Positions 15,097 to 23,371 are shown, counted from the first letter of the stretch. The stretch: 64,000 bases of DNA from Oleidesulfovibrio sp047973035 (GCF_047973035.1 NZ_JBKEBF010000005.1:16889-80888), one strand, 5' to 3'. A program made the numbers and translations. The notes: generated by a model not told the origin, from the sequence alone.

Positions 15097-16803
15097 TTAC
15101 AGAACCTTGAACTTATGTACTTCGTTGCTCTGCGAATCGATCACATGTACGCCGCAGGCGATACAGGGGTCGAATGAGTGGACGGTTCGCAGGATTTCAA
15201 CCGGACGCTTGGGATCAGCAACCGGAGTTCCGATAAGGGACTCCTCTACAGGACTCATTTTGCCTTTCGCACAGCGCGGTCCAAGCGTCCATGTGGATGG
15301 AACCACAAGCTGGAAGTTTTCGATCTTGCCGTCCTTGATCTTAATCCAGTGCGAGAGACCACCACGAGGTGCGGTGACAAAACCGACGCCTTCAGCTTCG
15401 CTCGGCATTTCCCATGGCTCGTAGATTGTATTATCGCCGGAGGCGATGTTGTCTTTGAGTTCCATGATCATGTTGCCGGTCATCTCTGCAATGATGGCGG
15501 TTTCGATGCCGCGGGCAGCAGTACGGCCAAGAGTGGAGAAGAGCGCTTCGGGCCCGACACCGAGGTTGCCCAATACAGCATCAACCAGAGTTTTGGTTTC
15601 TTTGTGTCCTCGGGCGTATGCAGTGAGCACCTGTGCCAGCGGGCCGGTTTCCATGGGCTCGTCCATATAGCGGGGAGCCTTCATCCACGAGTATCTGTCG
15701 TTTTCACCGCGAAGGCCGGTGTAGTTGGGCTCGGTCACGCCGTTGTAGGGGTGGTGTGCCTGATCGCCTTCGTACCAGCTGTATCGTACGTGCTCTTTAA
15801 TCAGATTGGGGTCAAAGTTTTTGACGTTGCCCAGATCTCGACCAAAGATAGCGCCTTGCGGGAAGAAGCGGCTGTTCAGATCGTATTCATCGGTGGGGAA
15901 TTCGCCAAAGGTAAGGAAGTTGCTTGTTCCGCCGATAGCGGCCCAGTCCTTGTACGAGCCTGCAACGGCAAGCAGGTCGGGAATGTACACTTCGTCAATA
16001 AACGCTTTGGTTTCTTTCCAGAGGGCCGTGAATTCTGCAATACGCTCGGGGGTAAGCCCATCGTAGCAGGTTACGCCGCCGACATCAGTGTACTGGGTAT
16101 GCGGGTTCTTTGCCCCGAATACAGCCATGGCCCGTGCAGCTTTCACCTGCAGGCGGAGAGCTTCAAGGTAGTGAGCCGTAGCGATGAGATCTACTTCAGG
16201 CTCAAGGTAGTACGACGGGTGTCCACCAAGGAAGTATGCATTGGTAAACGGCCCCAACTGGCCGCTTTCCACAAACTTGGCCAGGCGTTCCTGCACGGCT
16301 TTAAGATCGGCAGCCGTTGTTTTGCGAGGCGAAATGGTGCTTGCCAACTTGGCCGCTTTTGCCGGATCGGCTTTCAGCGCATTGGTAACATCGACCCAGT
16401 CCAGCGCGTGCAGATGGTAGAAATGAACAATGTGGTCGTGCATATACTGGGCAGCCAGCACCAGATTACGCATCAAGGTGGCGTTTTTCGGAATGCGTAC
16501 GCCGACAGCGTTTTCTACACAGCGGGTAGAAGCCAGCGCATGGGTAGAGGTACATACGCCGCAGGTGCGCTGGGTAAAGTGCTGTGCGTCACGCGGGTCG
16601 CGGCCTTTAAGGATAATTTCCAGGCCGCGGAATAACTGGGAGCTGCTCCATGCGTTTTTAACGCGACCGTTCTCTACTTCAACCTCAATGCGCAGGTGCC
16701 CTTCAATGCGAGTGATCGGGTCAATCACAATGGGGCCGTTGAAGTTGCTTTGAGGTGTTACCGGAATACCGGCAGGGGCTGTTTTTGCTCTGCAACCGCT
16801 CAT
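15097..16803 (-). CDS. hynA: Periplasmic [NiFe] hydrogenase large subunit
   Basis: 568 residues. Holds the Ni-Fe site that oxidises H2 and feeds periplasmic cytochrome c3. The Ni ligands are Cys81 and Cys84 (RTCGVC) and Cys547 and Cys550 (DPCIAC). His553 precedes the 15-residue tail (VIDSQSNEVHKFKVL) cut off on maturation. There is no signal peptide; export is by piggy-back on the Tat signal of HynB. The N-terminus is MSGC, as in HysA. It lies 53 bases downstream of hynB. Confidence 0.98.
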   Translation of the reverse strand: MSGCRAKTAPAGIPVTPQSNFNGPIVIDPITRIEGHLRIEVEVENGRVKNAWSSSQLFRGLEIILKGRDPRDAQHFTQRTCGVCTSTHALASTRCVENAVGVRIPKNATLMRNLVLAAQYMHDHIVHFYHLHALDWVDVTNALKADPAKAAKLASTISPRKTTAADLKAVQERLAKFVESGQLGPFTNAYFLGGHPSYYLEPEVDLIATAHYLEALRLQVKAARAMAVFGAKNPHTQYTDVGGVTCYDGLTPERIAEFTALWKETKAFIDEVYIPDLLAVAGSYKDWAAIGGTSNFLTFGEFPTDEYDLNSRFFPQGAIFGRDLGNVKNFDPNLIKEHVRYSWYEGDQAHHPYNGVTEPNYTGLRGENDRYSWMKAPRYMDEPMETGPLAQVLTAYARGHKETKTLVDAVLGNLGVGPEALFSTLGRTAARGIETAIIAEMTGNMIMELKDNIASGDNTIYEPWEMPSEAEGVGFVTAPRGGLSHWIKIKDGKIENFQLVVPSTWTLGPRCAKGKMSPVEESLIGTPVADPKRPVEILRTVHSFDPCIACGVHVIDSQSNEVHKFKVL

Positions 16804-16856
16804 ATTGATTCCTCTTATGAAGCTAGAATGCGTTCGTAGTTAGCTGAGACAGGCCG

Positions 16857-17810
16857 CTACATTTCGTAGAAGGGCGTCATCTCATCCCAGAAGTCAGGCT
16901 CGCTGCAACCGAGGCAGGGGTGCCCTGCATCAACAGGCCAGTTTGTCTGGTTGAACTTGATCTTGGGGCAGTTGTTCATGGTAACAGGGCCCTTGCAGCC
17001 CAACTCATAAAGACACCACCCTTTGCGTGCTTCTTCTGAATCAAAAGACGGAGCAAACTCGCCGGCTTCAAAGTGCTTAAGCCGCGGACACTGTTCGTGT
17101 ACGGTTTTTTCGAAGAACATGAGCGGGCGGTTAAGGCTGTCCAGCTCCGGAATTGTTCCGTTCTGAAGGTAATGGACGATGGTTCCGACAAGGTTGTAGG
17201 GGTTGGGCGGGCAGCCGGAGATGTTGATTGCGTTTACACCCAGTCCACCCAAAGCGTCATTGATGCCCTTTGCTCCGGTGGGGTTGGGGGCTGCTGCCTG
17301 TACTCCGCCGTATGTGGCACAGGTACCGTATGAAATGACGGCGTTTGCCCGCGGTAAAATGTCTGAGCAGATTTCCAGCATGGTGCGACCGCCAATCATG
17401 CCGTAGATACCGTTGTCTTTTACAGGAATGGCTCCTTCAACGATAGCGATGAAACCGTCGGGTGAATGTACTGCCTGATGCAGGGCCTCTTCCGCGGCTT
17501 GACCTGCTGCGGCCATAAGGGTCTCGTGATAATCCAGAGAGATAGTATCAAGCAGCAGTTCGTCAATGTACGGGTTGAACGCGCGCAGTACAGATTCGGA
17601 GCAACCGGTGCACTCTGCATTGTGCAGATAGACGACAGAGGGGCGTTTGCCTGTTGTCAGTGCCCTGGCGACCTCCGGAGCGAAAGCCGGCCCCATTCCC
17701 ATGGCAACCGCAACAGTGGAACAGAATTTCAGAAAGTCACGGCGAGAAACACCATGGCTTGCCAACCGTTCTTCTGCGCCCTCTTTACCGAGACCCACAG
17801 AAAACTTCAT
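16857..17810 (-). CDS. hynB: Periplasmic [NiFe] hydrogenase small subunit
   Basis: 317 residues from the ATG at 17810, which has AAGGAGG upstream; the frame is open further, but that part lacks signal-peptide sense. Tat signal SRRDFLK at 22-28 followed by a hydrophobic stretch. Proximal-cluster Cys occur in ECTGC, YGTCATYGG and SGCPPNP. The distal and medial clusters use CPRL, CLYELGC and the C-terminal NCPKIKFNQTNWP...CLGC. The Pro after NW is the mark of a [3Fe-4S] medial cluster, where HysB has Cys. It starts the hynBA unit; upstream DNA contains long inverted repeats. Confidence 0.98.
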   Translation of the reverse strand: MKFSVGLGKEGAEERLASHGVSRRDFLKFCSTVAVAMGMGPAFAPEVARALTTGKRPSVVYLHNAECTGCSESVLRAFNPYIDELLLDTISLDYHETLMAAAGQAAEEALHQAVHSPDGFIAIVEGAIPVKDNGIYGMIGGRTMLEICSDILPRANAVISYGTCATYGGVQAAAPNPTGAKGINDALGGLGVNAINISGCPPNPYNLVGTIVHYLQNGTIPELDSLNRPLMFFEKTVHEQCPRLKHFEAGEFAPSFDSEEARKGWCLYELGCKGPVTMNNCPKIKFNQTNWPVDAGHPCLGCSEPDFWDEMTPFYEM

Positions 17811-17848
17811 ACGGAACCTCCTTACTGTAATGAAAGGACTGGCCTGCA

Positions 17849-17864
17849 GGAGCACAATTGCTCC
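17849..17864. promoter_or_regulatory. Short inverted repeat in the hynB leader
   Basis: GGAGCA-CAAT-TGCTCC lies 39 bases before the hynB start. It could be an operator half-site pair or a leader hairpin. Only the symmetry supports it. Confidence 0.35.
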
Positions 17865-17892
17865 AGTTGCCAAAGGCAACATGTGCAGTGCC

Positions 17893-17947
17893 GTTTTTTG
17901 ACTCGTTTTTGCGCCTGCATTTGTTTTGCAAATAAGAGTCAAAAAAC
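17893..17947. promoter_or_regulatory. Long inverted repeat upstream of hynB
   Basis: GTTTTTTGACTC (17893-17904) and GAGTCAAAAAAC (17936-17947) are perfect 12-base inverted repeats separated by 31 bases. They lie 83-137 bases upstream of hynB. Two separated arms of this kind could be binding sites for a regulator that loops DNA. Either arm can also be read as a TTGACT -35 box, so a promoter function is possible. Confidence 0.5.
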
Positions 17948-17958
17948 AGGCTCAAATC

Positions 17959-17977
17959 GTTTATACGGCGTATAAAC
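17959..17977. promoter_or_regulatory. Palindrome upstream of hynB
   Basis: GTTTATAC-GGC-GTATAAAC, a perfect 8-base inverted repeat with a 3-base spacer, about 150 bases upstream of hynB. It looks like an operator for a dimeric regulator. The regulator is unknown. Confidence 0.5.
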
Positions 17978-18027
17978 CGATATTACGTATGGTTGTAGCA
18001 TGGTTTCAGTTTTTATTTCAAATTGAA

Positions 18028-18045
18028 TTTGCATATTTATGCAAA
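18028..18045. promoter_or_regulatory. Second palindrome in the hyn upstream region
   Basis: TTTGCATA-TT-TATGCAAA, a perfect 8-base inverted repeat with a 2-base spacer, about 220 bases upstream of hynB and about 85 bases past the hys-side terminator. Possible regulator binding site; no gene other than hynB is in range to use it. Confidence 0.45.
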
Positions 18046-18129
18046 CTGATTGTATCAGAAAACTTGATGGAAGGGGGGGCAGGCGTGTTACTACTCACTG
18101 ACAGTACTGTTCGGCTGATGAATTTTGAT

Positions 18130-18163
18130 AAGAAAAGGCTGCCTTGAAACAAGGCAGCCTTTG
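18130..18163 (-). terminator. Terminator after the hys maturation protease gene
   Basis: On the minus strand AAAGGCTGCCTTG-TTT-CAAGGCAGCCTTT is a perfect 13-bp stem with a 3-base loop, followed by TTCTT. It ends the hysBA-protease unit before the hyn promoter region. Confidence 0.88.
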
Positions 18164-18178
18164 ATATTGTGGTCCCGA

Positions 18179-18649
18179 TTACGCCATTTCTTGAAGGATT
18201 TTATGTATATCCTCTCTGGCCACATCTAAAAACTTTTCAAACTTTTCCTGACACGGCTCTGACAATCCTATGTTCCATGTAGTGATGTCTTGCGGTTCCA
18301 TACCCACAACCTGCAGGTAGGGGCGTTTGCCCCGCAGCTCCGCCATCTTAAGCGAATCAATGAGGTCAACATCATGAATGGACAGCCGTTGGTTGTCTTT
18401 TTGGATCAAGTCTTCTTCAGTCAGCCTGTAGATGGTTCCCGGAGCGTGACCCGCGTGGATTACGTCAAGTACCAGCAACCTGTCGTAGCCTTCAAAAAGA
18501 TAGAAAATATCCTGTGTAAAAGTACCACCTTCCATAATGGTGACATTTTCGGGCCAGGTCTCTTTTTGGAGAGCTTCTGCGGCAAAAACACCGACACCGT
18601 CATCTGTAAGTAGACTGTTACCGATTCCAAGGACCAGCAAACGGGGCAT
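18179..18649 (-). CDS. hysD: Hydrogenase maturation endopeptidase for the [NiFeSe] enzyme (HysD-like)
   Basis: 156 residues of the HyaD/HybD family. GIGN at 8-11; the metal-sensing positions are Asp17, Asp62 and His92. Position 17 is Asp where HynC here and HybD have Glu. Its place just behind hysA suggests that it trims the HysA tail (VLHAESGKVSVVEF). AAGGAG precedes the ATG. A terminator separates it from hysA and another follows it. The substrate is inferred from location. Confidence 0.88.
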   Translation of the reverse strand: MPRLLVLGIGNSLLTDDGVGVFAAEALQKETWPENVTIMEGGTFTQDIFYLFEGYDRLLVLDVIHAGHAPGTIYRLTEEDLIQKDNQRLSIHDVDLIDSLKMAELRGKRPYLQVVGMEPQDITTWNIGLSEPCQEKFEKFLDVAREDIHKILQEMA

Positions 18650-18734
18650 GCGAGCTCCTTCGTCAAGTTGTTTCCGTCGGTTGTAGCTTTGTATTTTGTG
18701 GTTTGCAAGACCGGTCAGTCCGTTTGCAGTGCAA

Positions 18735-18761
18735 AATAAAAAGGGGCCCGAAGGCCCCTTA
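18735..18761 (-). terminator. Terminator after hysA
   Basis: On the minus strand AAGGGGCC-TTCG-GGCCCCTT followed by TTTATTTT: a tetraloop hairpin with T tract, about 20 bases past the hysA stop. Confidence 0.85.
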
Positions 18762-18783
18762 GCGAAGCAAGGTAGGTATTCGA

Positions 18784-20313
18784 CTAGAATTCGACTACGG
18801 AAACCTTACCGGACTCTGCGTGCAGCACGTGCACAGCGCAGCCCAGTCACGGGTCAAACGCACGTATGAGGCGCGCGATATTGACGGGGTTTTCCAGATC
18901 GGGAACGGGAGTGCCGATCAGCGCTTCTTCTACAGGACCGCGGTTGCCCATGTCGTCACGGGGGTTGCAGTTCCACAGAGTTGCGGAAACGATCTGGTAG
19001 TTGCTGATAACCGAATCTTTGATGTCGATGTAGTGCAGCAGCGAACCGCGGGGGGCTTCGGTAAAGCCAGTGCCCTCGGATACTTCAGGAATCTCGGAAG
19101 GTACGTAGGTTTCTGCTCCGGGTATTACTTCTTTCAGCCAGCGGTCGATGAAGCCGAGGGTCAGCCAGGTTTCTTCCGCACGGGCAACGTGGCGGCCCAT
19201 GAGGGAGAAAGCAAGGTCTTCACCAAGGTCACGGAAGTACTTGGCGTTGATCCCGTAGTTTTCTTTCAGCATCTTCTGGCCGATGGGGCTTAGTTCGGGG
19301 TTGGCAACCCACATACGGGCAAGCGGGCCAACTTCGCAGGCTTTGCCGTCGTAACGGGGGGCCTTAACAAAGCTGTATGCGCCGGGCTTGTTCGGATCGG
19401 GTACCGTCTGACCTTCGGTGTAGTGCAAGCCGGTGGTGTTATCGTCGAACCAGCTGTATTTGACGTATTCTTTGATAAGCTTGGCGTCAAAGGGCTTGTC
19501 CTGACCGTCTACGTATACACCGGGCTTGAGTGCAAACTCGGTTTCATCGTCGTTAAGCGGGAATACGCCGAACGATACACAGTTTTTGTAACCCTGACCG
19601 AAGGAGAAGAGATCTTTGTATACGCTGCCTACAAGGTAAACTACAGGAACGTATTTCTCTTCAATGAACTTACGTACTTTTTTCAGGCGGGCAGCGTATT
19701 CGACCAGAGCTTCCTTGGTGGGAATTTCGGTGGTGCCGCCAACTACCTGACCCTGAACGTGAGGCATTTTGCCGCCGAAAATGGCTACCATTTCGTGGCA
19801 TATGCGACGTACTTCGAGGGCTTCAAGATACTGGTCTACCGCAACCTGGTTCACTGCAGAGGGCAGACGCAGATCAGGCTCTTTAAAGCGGGGTACGAAA
19901 GGTGCAGTTTCAGGACCCTTTACGAAGTCCAGCGCTGCAAGGTGGTAGAAATGCAGAATATGCGACTGCAGGTAGTTTGCACTCAGAATCAGGTTTCTGG
20001 TCAGGCGGCCGTTGGTGGTCACCTTGACTTTGAAAGCCTTATCCAGTGCCATAACAGAGGCAGTGGAGTGAGCTGTGGGGCAAACACCGCAGATACGTTG
20101 TACAATCTGCGAAGCATCACGGGGATCGCGGCCGCGCAGAATCTGCTCAAAGCCGCGGAACATGCCGCCGGAAAGGTGGGCATCAACTACTTTGCCACCT
20201 TCAACAACGACTTCGGCCTTCAAGTGGCCTTCAATTCTGGTAACCGGATCGATAGCGATTTTGGTTTTGCCGCTAACGCCACCGGCTGCCATTTTATTCG
20301 TGCAACCAGACAT
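18784..20313 (-). CDS. hysA: Periplasmic [NiFeSe] hydrogenase large subunit, selenoprotein
   Basis: 509 residues when the in-frame TGA at 18847-18849 is read as selenocysteine; ordinary translation would stop at 488. After FDP the sequence is U489-L-G-C492-A-V-H495, the exact place of DPCxxC in [NiFe] enzymes, and reading continues to TAG at 18784-18786. The other Ni ligands are Cys75 and Cys78 (RICGVC). The 14 residues after His495 should be removed on maturation. The N-terminus MSGC is the form reported as lipidated in D. vulgaris [NiFeSe] hydrogenase. GGAGGAG precedes the start. A stem-loop follows the UGA. No selABCD gene is in the window. Confidence 0.97.
18816..18841 (-). promoter_or_regulatory. 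SECIS-like stem-loop after the hysA UGA
   Basis: On the mRNA, five bases after UGA, CTGC pairs with GCAG and GTGCA with TGCAC around a CGTGC loop, with an unpaired GCT on the 5' side. Bacterial SECIS elements sit directly downstream of the UGA inside the coding region and bind SelB. Size and spacing fit; the fold was drawn by hand. Confidence 0.65.
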
Positions 20314-20349
20314 GTGGTCTCCTCCTGAATTTGATCAAACGCTGGATAC

Positions 20350-21303
20350 TTATGCCTCGTAGAACGGAGACTTGCCGTCGGGGAAGTCTGGTTCTACGCA
20401 ACCGATGCAGATAGCATTGTCGATGCACCAGTTAACGCCGTTGTTCCATTTGCGTTTATAGCAGTCTGCCATGGTGGAGGGGCCTTTACATCCGAGATCG
20501 TACCGGCAGCCTTCTTTCTGGGTGAAGGTTTCCGACATGATCATTTCGTCGAACTGAGGCAGGTAAGGACAGTTGTCGTGGATGTTTGTGCCGAAGAAGG
20601 GAGTGGGGCGGCCTTCGCTGTCGAGCAGTTTAACCACTTCGCCGAGACCGCCTTCGAGGCCATGCTTTTTGATGGCATCAAGGGCGACCACAACCGTGCC
20701 CACGATCCAGTCAGGATGGGGAGGACAGCCAGGGATGTTCACCACAGGAGTCTTGATGCCTTCCTGTTCAAAGTACTGCTGAACAGACATGGACTCTGTT
20801 ACGTTGCCTTCTGCAGCGGGGATACCGCCGTAAGCGGCACAGGTGCCTACTGCGAGTACAGCGGCGGACTTTGCTGCGATGTCGCGCATGGCGTCGGCAA
20901 TGGAGATTTCTTTATGGTTGATGTCACCGATGATGCAGTATTTGCCGTCGGCAGCCGTGGGAATGGAGCCTTCGACTACTACAAAGAACTTGCCTTCGTA
21001 CTTCTCAACGATCTTCATCATGTGCTCAATAGCCTGTTCGCCTTCCCATGCCATGACGGTGGGGTGGAATTCCAGACTAATGACATCAAGAAGAACATCC
21101 TTGATGCTGGGGTGAACACTGTTAAGCAGCGAAACGGAACATCCGGTACAACCCTGACCCTGCAGCCAGAGTACCGGCGGACGCTCGCCTTTCAGCGTAT
21201 CAGCCAGTGCGTCGCGAATCGCGGGATGGAACATTTGGGATACCCCAAAGCCCGCAACTGTGCCTGTGCACAGTTTTACAAAATTACGCCTGCTGAGACT
21301 CAT
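20350..21303 (-). CDS. hysB: Periplasmic [NiFeSe] hydrogenase small subunit
   Basis: 317 residues from the ATG at 21303, with GAAGGAGG upstream. Tat signal SRRNFVK at 4-10 and a hydrophobic stretch to about residue 32. Proximal-cluster Cys occur in GCTGC, VGTCAAYGG and PGCPPHP; distal and medial ligands in NCPYL, CRYDLGC, DCYKRKW and NWCIDNAICIGC. The Cys after NW replaces the Pro of HynB, predicting three [4Fe-4S] clusters, as in known NiFeSe enzymes. It is 36 bases ahead of hysA. Confidence 0.97.
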   Translation of the reverse strand: MSLSRRNFVKLCTGTVAGFGVSQMFHPAIRDALADTLKGERPPVLWLQGQGCTGCSVSLLNSVHPSIKDVLLDVISLEFHPTVMAWEGEQAIEHMMKIVEKYEGKFFVVVEGSIPTAADGKYCIIGDINHKEISIADAMRDIAAKSAAVLAVGTCAAYGGIPAAEGNVTESMSVQQYFEQEGIKTPVVNIPGCPPHPDWIVGTVVVALDAIKKHGLEGGLGEVVKLLDSEGRPTPFFGTNIHDNCPYLPQFDEMIMSETFTQKEGCRYDLGCKGPSTMADCYKRKWNNGVNWCIDNAICIGCVEPDFPDGKSPFYEA

Positions 21304-21375
21304 CCCTGCCTCCTTCAACGTTGGGCGTTTATGAATCCGATGCTGTAACAAATAGCTTCGGTCAAATTTGATAGA

Positions 21376-21405
21376 AAAATACAATCCAGCCAAATCTTGT
21401 GTCAA
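21376..21405 (-). promoter_or_regulatory. Sigma-70-type promoter candidate for hysBA
   Basis: On the minus strand, a perfect TTGACA (21400-21405) is followed after 16 bases by TGTATT or after 18 by TATTTT. The resulting leader would be about 65-70 bases before the hysB ATG. Supported by consensus match and position only. Confidence 0.6.
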
Positions 21406-21732
21406 CGGAATGGTAAATAAGAATCGGGAAAATTATCAAGAATTCTGATATGTCAGTTTGTGTGTAATGGTTGTGCATTCAAACATGTCTAAAAGTGCTA
21501 TCAAAATTAGAAAACGTAGCACTAATAGAAGGGGATGTGTCATGGCAGGAATCAGCAGAAAGAGAAATGTCGTGTTTTACATGATGGTTGAGTGTGCAAA
21601 CATTGTGCAAAGAGTGCTGTTGCGGGCTTGCGAAGAGTGAGTAGAAAATGGAGGGCGGGGTATGGTCTGGCTTCCAACAAGATAAAATTGGAGAGAAAAA
21701 AGGCAGACTTCTGGAGGGAGGGTAATGAAAAT
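21406..21732. other. Intergenic region between hysB and rho
   Basis: About 330 bases of AT-rich DNA on the upstream side of hysB. A 32-codon plus-strand ORF (21542-21640, MAGISRKRN...) has AAGGGG upstream but no recognisable family, so it is not called. No strong palindrome or sigma-54 site was seen. Confidence 0.4.
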
Positions 21733-21767
21733 AAAAAACCCTGCCTTATTAATGTATAAGGCAGGGT
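21733..21767 (-). terminator. Terminator after rho
   Basis: On the minus strand CCCTGCCTTAT and ATAAGGCAGGG form a perfect 11-bp stem with a 6-base loop, followed by TTTTTTATTTT. It lies about 25 bases past the rho stop. Confidence 0.9.
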
Positions 21768-21790
21768 GATGGGGTTCGTGTGACCGTGGC

Positions 21791-23128
21791 TTATTTGTTC
21801 ATACCGATGAGGAAGTCACGGTTGCTTTTTGTGCCACGCATTTTGTCCAGCAGGAATTCCATACTGTCGACAGAGTTCATGGGCGCAAGGATTTTACGCA
21901 GTATCCAGACTCTGTTCAGTACTTCATCAGAAAGGAGCAGGTCTTCCTTGCGGGTACCTGTTCTGTTGATGTCGATAGCAGGGAATACACGTTTTTCAGC
22001 AAGATGACGATCAAGGTAGATGTCGAGGTTGCCGGTGCCCTTGAACTCTTCAAAGATAACTTCATCCATGCGGGATCCGGTATCAATGAGGGCAGTGGCG
22101 ATAATGGTCAAGCTGCCGCCTTCTTCAATATTACGTGCAGCACCGAAGAAGCGCTTGGGACGCTGCAGGGCATTTGCATCAAGACCGCCGGAGAGTACCC
22201 GGCCGGAGGAAGGCGTTACGGCGTTGTAGGCGCGTCCGAGTCTTGTGATGGAGTCTAACAGAATCACTACATCACGCTTGCGCTCGACAAGGCGTTTTGC
22301 CTTTTCAAGCACCATCTCACAGACCTGTACATGACGTTGCGGAGGTTCATCGAACGTTGAGCTGATGACTTCGGCATTCTTGACGGTGCGTTCCATGTCA
22401 GTCACTTCTTCAGGACGCTCGTCAATCAGCAGAACTATGAGGTAGACGTCGGGGTTATTTGCGTTGATAGAGTTGGCAAGATTCTGGAGAAGGATGGTTT
22501 TGCCTGTTCTGGGCGGGGCCACGATAAGTCCGCGTTGCCCGCATCCAATAGGAGCCATCAGGTCGATGACTCTGCCGGAGAAGTTTTTATCTCCGTTTTC
22601 CATGACAAGCTGTCTGTCAGGATAAATGGGGGTCAGGTTGTCAAACAGAACAAGGTTTTTTGCTTTCTCCGGAGGCTGGAGGCCAATCTCCGTAACTTTC
22701 AGCAGAGCAAAGTAACGTTCGCCTTCTTTAGGAGGCCGTATCTGCCCTGAAACAATGTCGCCTTTGCGTAGGGTGAAGCGTCGGATTTGAGAAGGAGAAA
22801 CATAGATGTCGTCAGGGCCCGGCATGTAGCTATACATTGGCGAGCGCAAAAATCCGAAACCATCGGGAAGAATTTCCAGAACGCCTTCACCATAGATTGC
22901 ACCGTTCTGAGAAGCACAGTTTTGCAGTAACGCGAAAATAAGCTCCTGCTTACGCAGGTTGCTGGGGTTTTCAACGTTATACTGGTCAGCCAGCTCCATC
23001 AGTTCAGCCATGCTTTTTGTTTTTAACTCCGAAAGGTACATATGACTATCGGGGTTTGCAGGGGGCTGATGATGAACGATGTTTTTCTTACGCGTGTACT
23101 TTCTTTTTGTGTTTTCTTGCTGTTCCAT
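21791..23128 (-). CDS. rho: Transcription termination factor Rho
   Basis: 445 residues from the ATG at 23128 (MEQQENTKRKYTRKK); the canonical Rho start corresponds to an internal Met (MYLSELKTKSMAELMEL) at about 23041. Neither has a strong ribosome binding site, but the basic N-terminal extension is typical of several lineages. N-terminal helix bundle (SNLRKQELIFALL), cold-shock RNA-binding fold (LPDGFGFLRSP), Walker A APPRTGKT, Q-loop and R-loop of the hexameric RNA helicase. It has a leader of about 220 bases between carD and its start. Confidence 0.96.
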   Translation of the reverse strand: MEQQENTKRKYTRKKNIVHHQPPANPDSHMYLSELKTKSMAELMELADQYNVENPSNLRKQELIFALLQNCASQNGAIYGEGVLEILPDGFGFLRSPMYSYMPGPDDIYVSPSQIRRFTLRKGDIVSGQIRPPKEGERYFALLKVTEIGLQPPEKAKNLVLFDNLTPIYPDRQLVMENGDKNFSGRVIDLMAPIGCGQRGLIVAPPRTGKTILLQNLANSINANNPDVYLIVLLIDERPEEVTDMERTVKNAEVISSTFDEPPQRHVQVCEMVLEKAKRLVERKRDVVILLDSITRLGRAYNAVTPSSGRVLSGGLDANALQRPKRFFGAARNIEEGGSLTIIATALIDTGSRMDEVIFEEFKGTGNLDIYLDRHLAEKRVFPAIDINRTGTRKEDLLLSDEVLNRVWILRKILAPMNSVDSMEFLLDKMRGTKSNRDFLIGMNK

Positions 23129-23346
23129 TGCAAGACGCAGGGGGGCTGAAGGTGAGAAAAGCACCAGATTACAAAGCTGCGCTATATAGAAGCGCTCAAG
23201 TAAGTCCTGACCCGCGAAAAATCGATGAAGTGTCGCGTGGTAAGCAAAATGAATCTGGTTATGACAGGAAAAAGGAGACTCGTAGCAGAGTCGGTGCAAG
23301 CACCACCTGAGTGGGTACTTGCGGATACCAAATACTTGGCTCAGTT

Positions 23347-23371
23347 AAAAAACCTTAGCCTAAAGCCAAAG
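23347..23371 (-). terminator. Probable terminator after carD
   Basis: On the minus strand CTTTGGC-TTTAG-GCTAAGG (7 pairs, two of them G:U) then TTTTTT, about 15 bases past the carD stop. The stem is weak. Confidence 0.5.

Noticed and set aside
15178..16635. 485-codon plus-strand open frame opposite hynA
   Set aside because: Fully antisense to hynA, no ribosome binding site or family; a shadow. Similar frames opposite hysA and ileS were dropped for the same reason.
17820..17900. Sigma-54 promoter for hynB (GGCAC...TTGC on the minus strand near 17874-17893)
   Set aside because: Thirteen bases separate the GG and GC elements; the -24/-12 pattern requires ten.
21542..21640. 32-codon ORF MAGISRKRN... 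with AAGGGG upstream, between hysB and rho
   Set aside because: Too short to judge, no family; kept only as a note in the intergenic entry.
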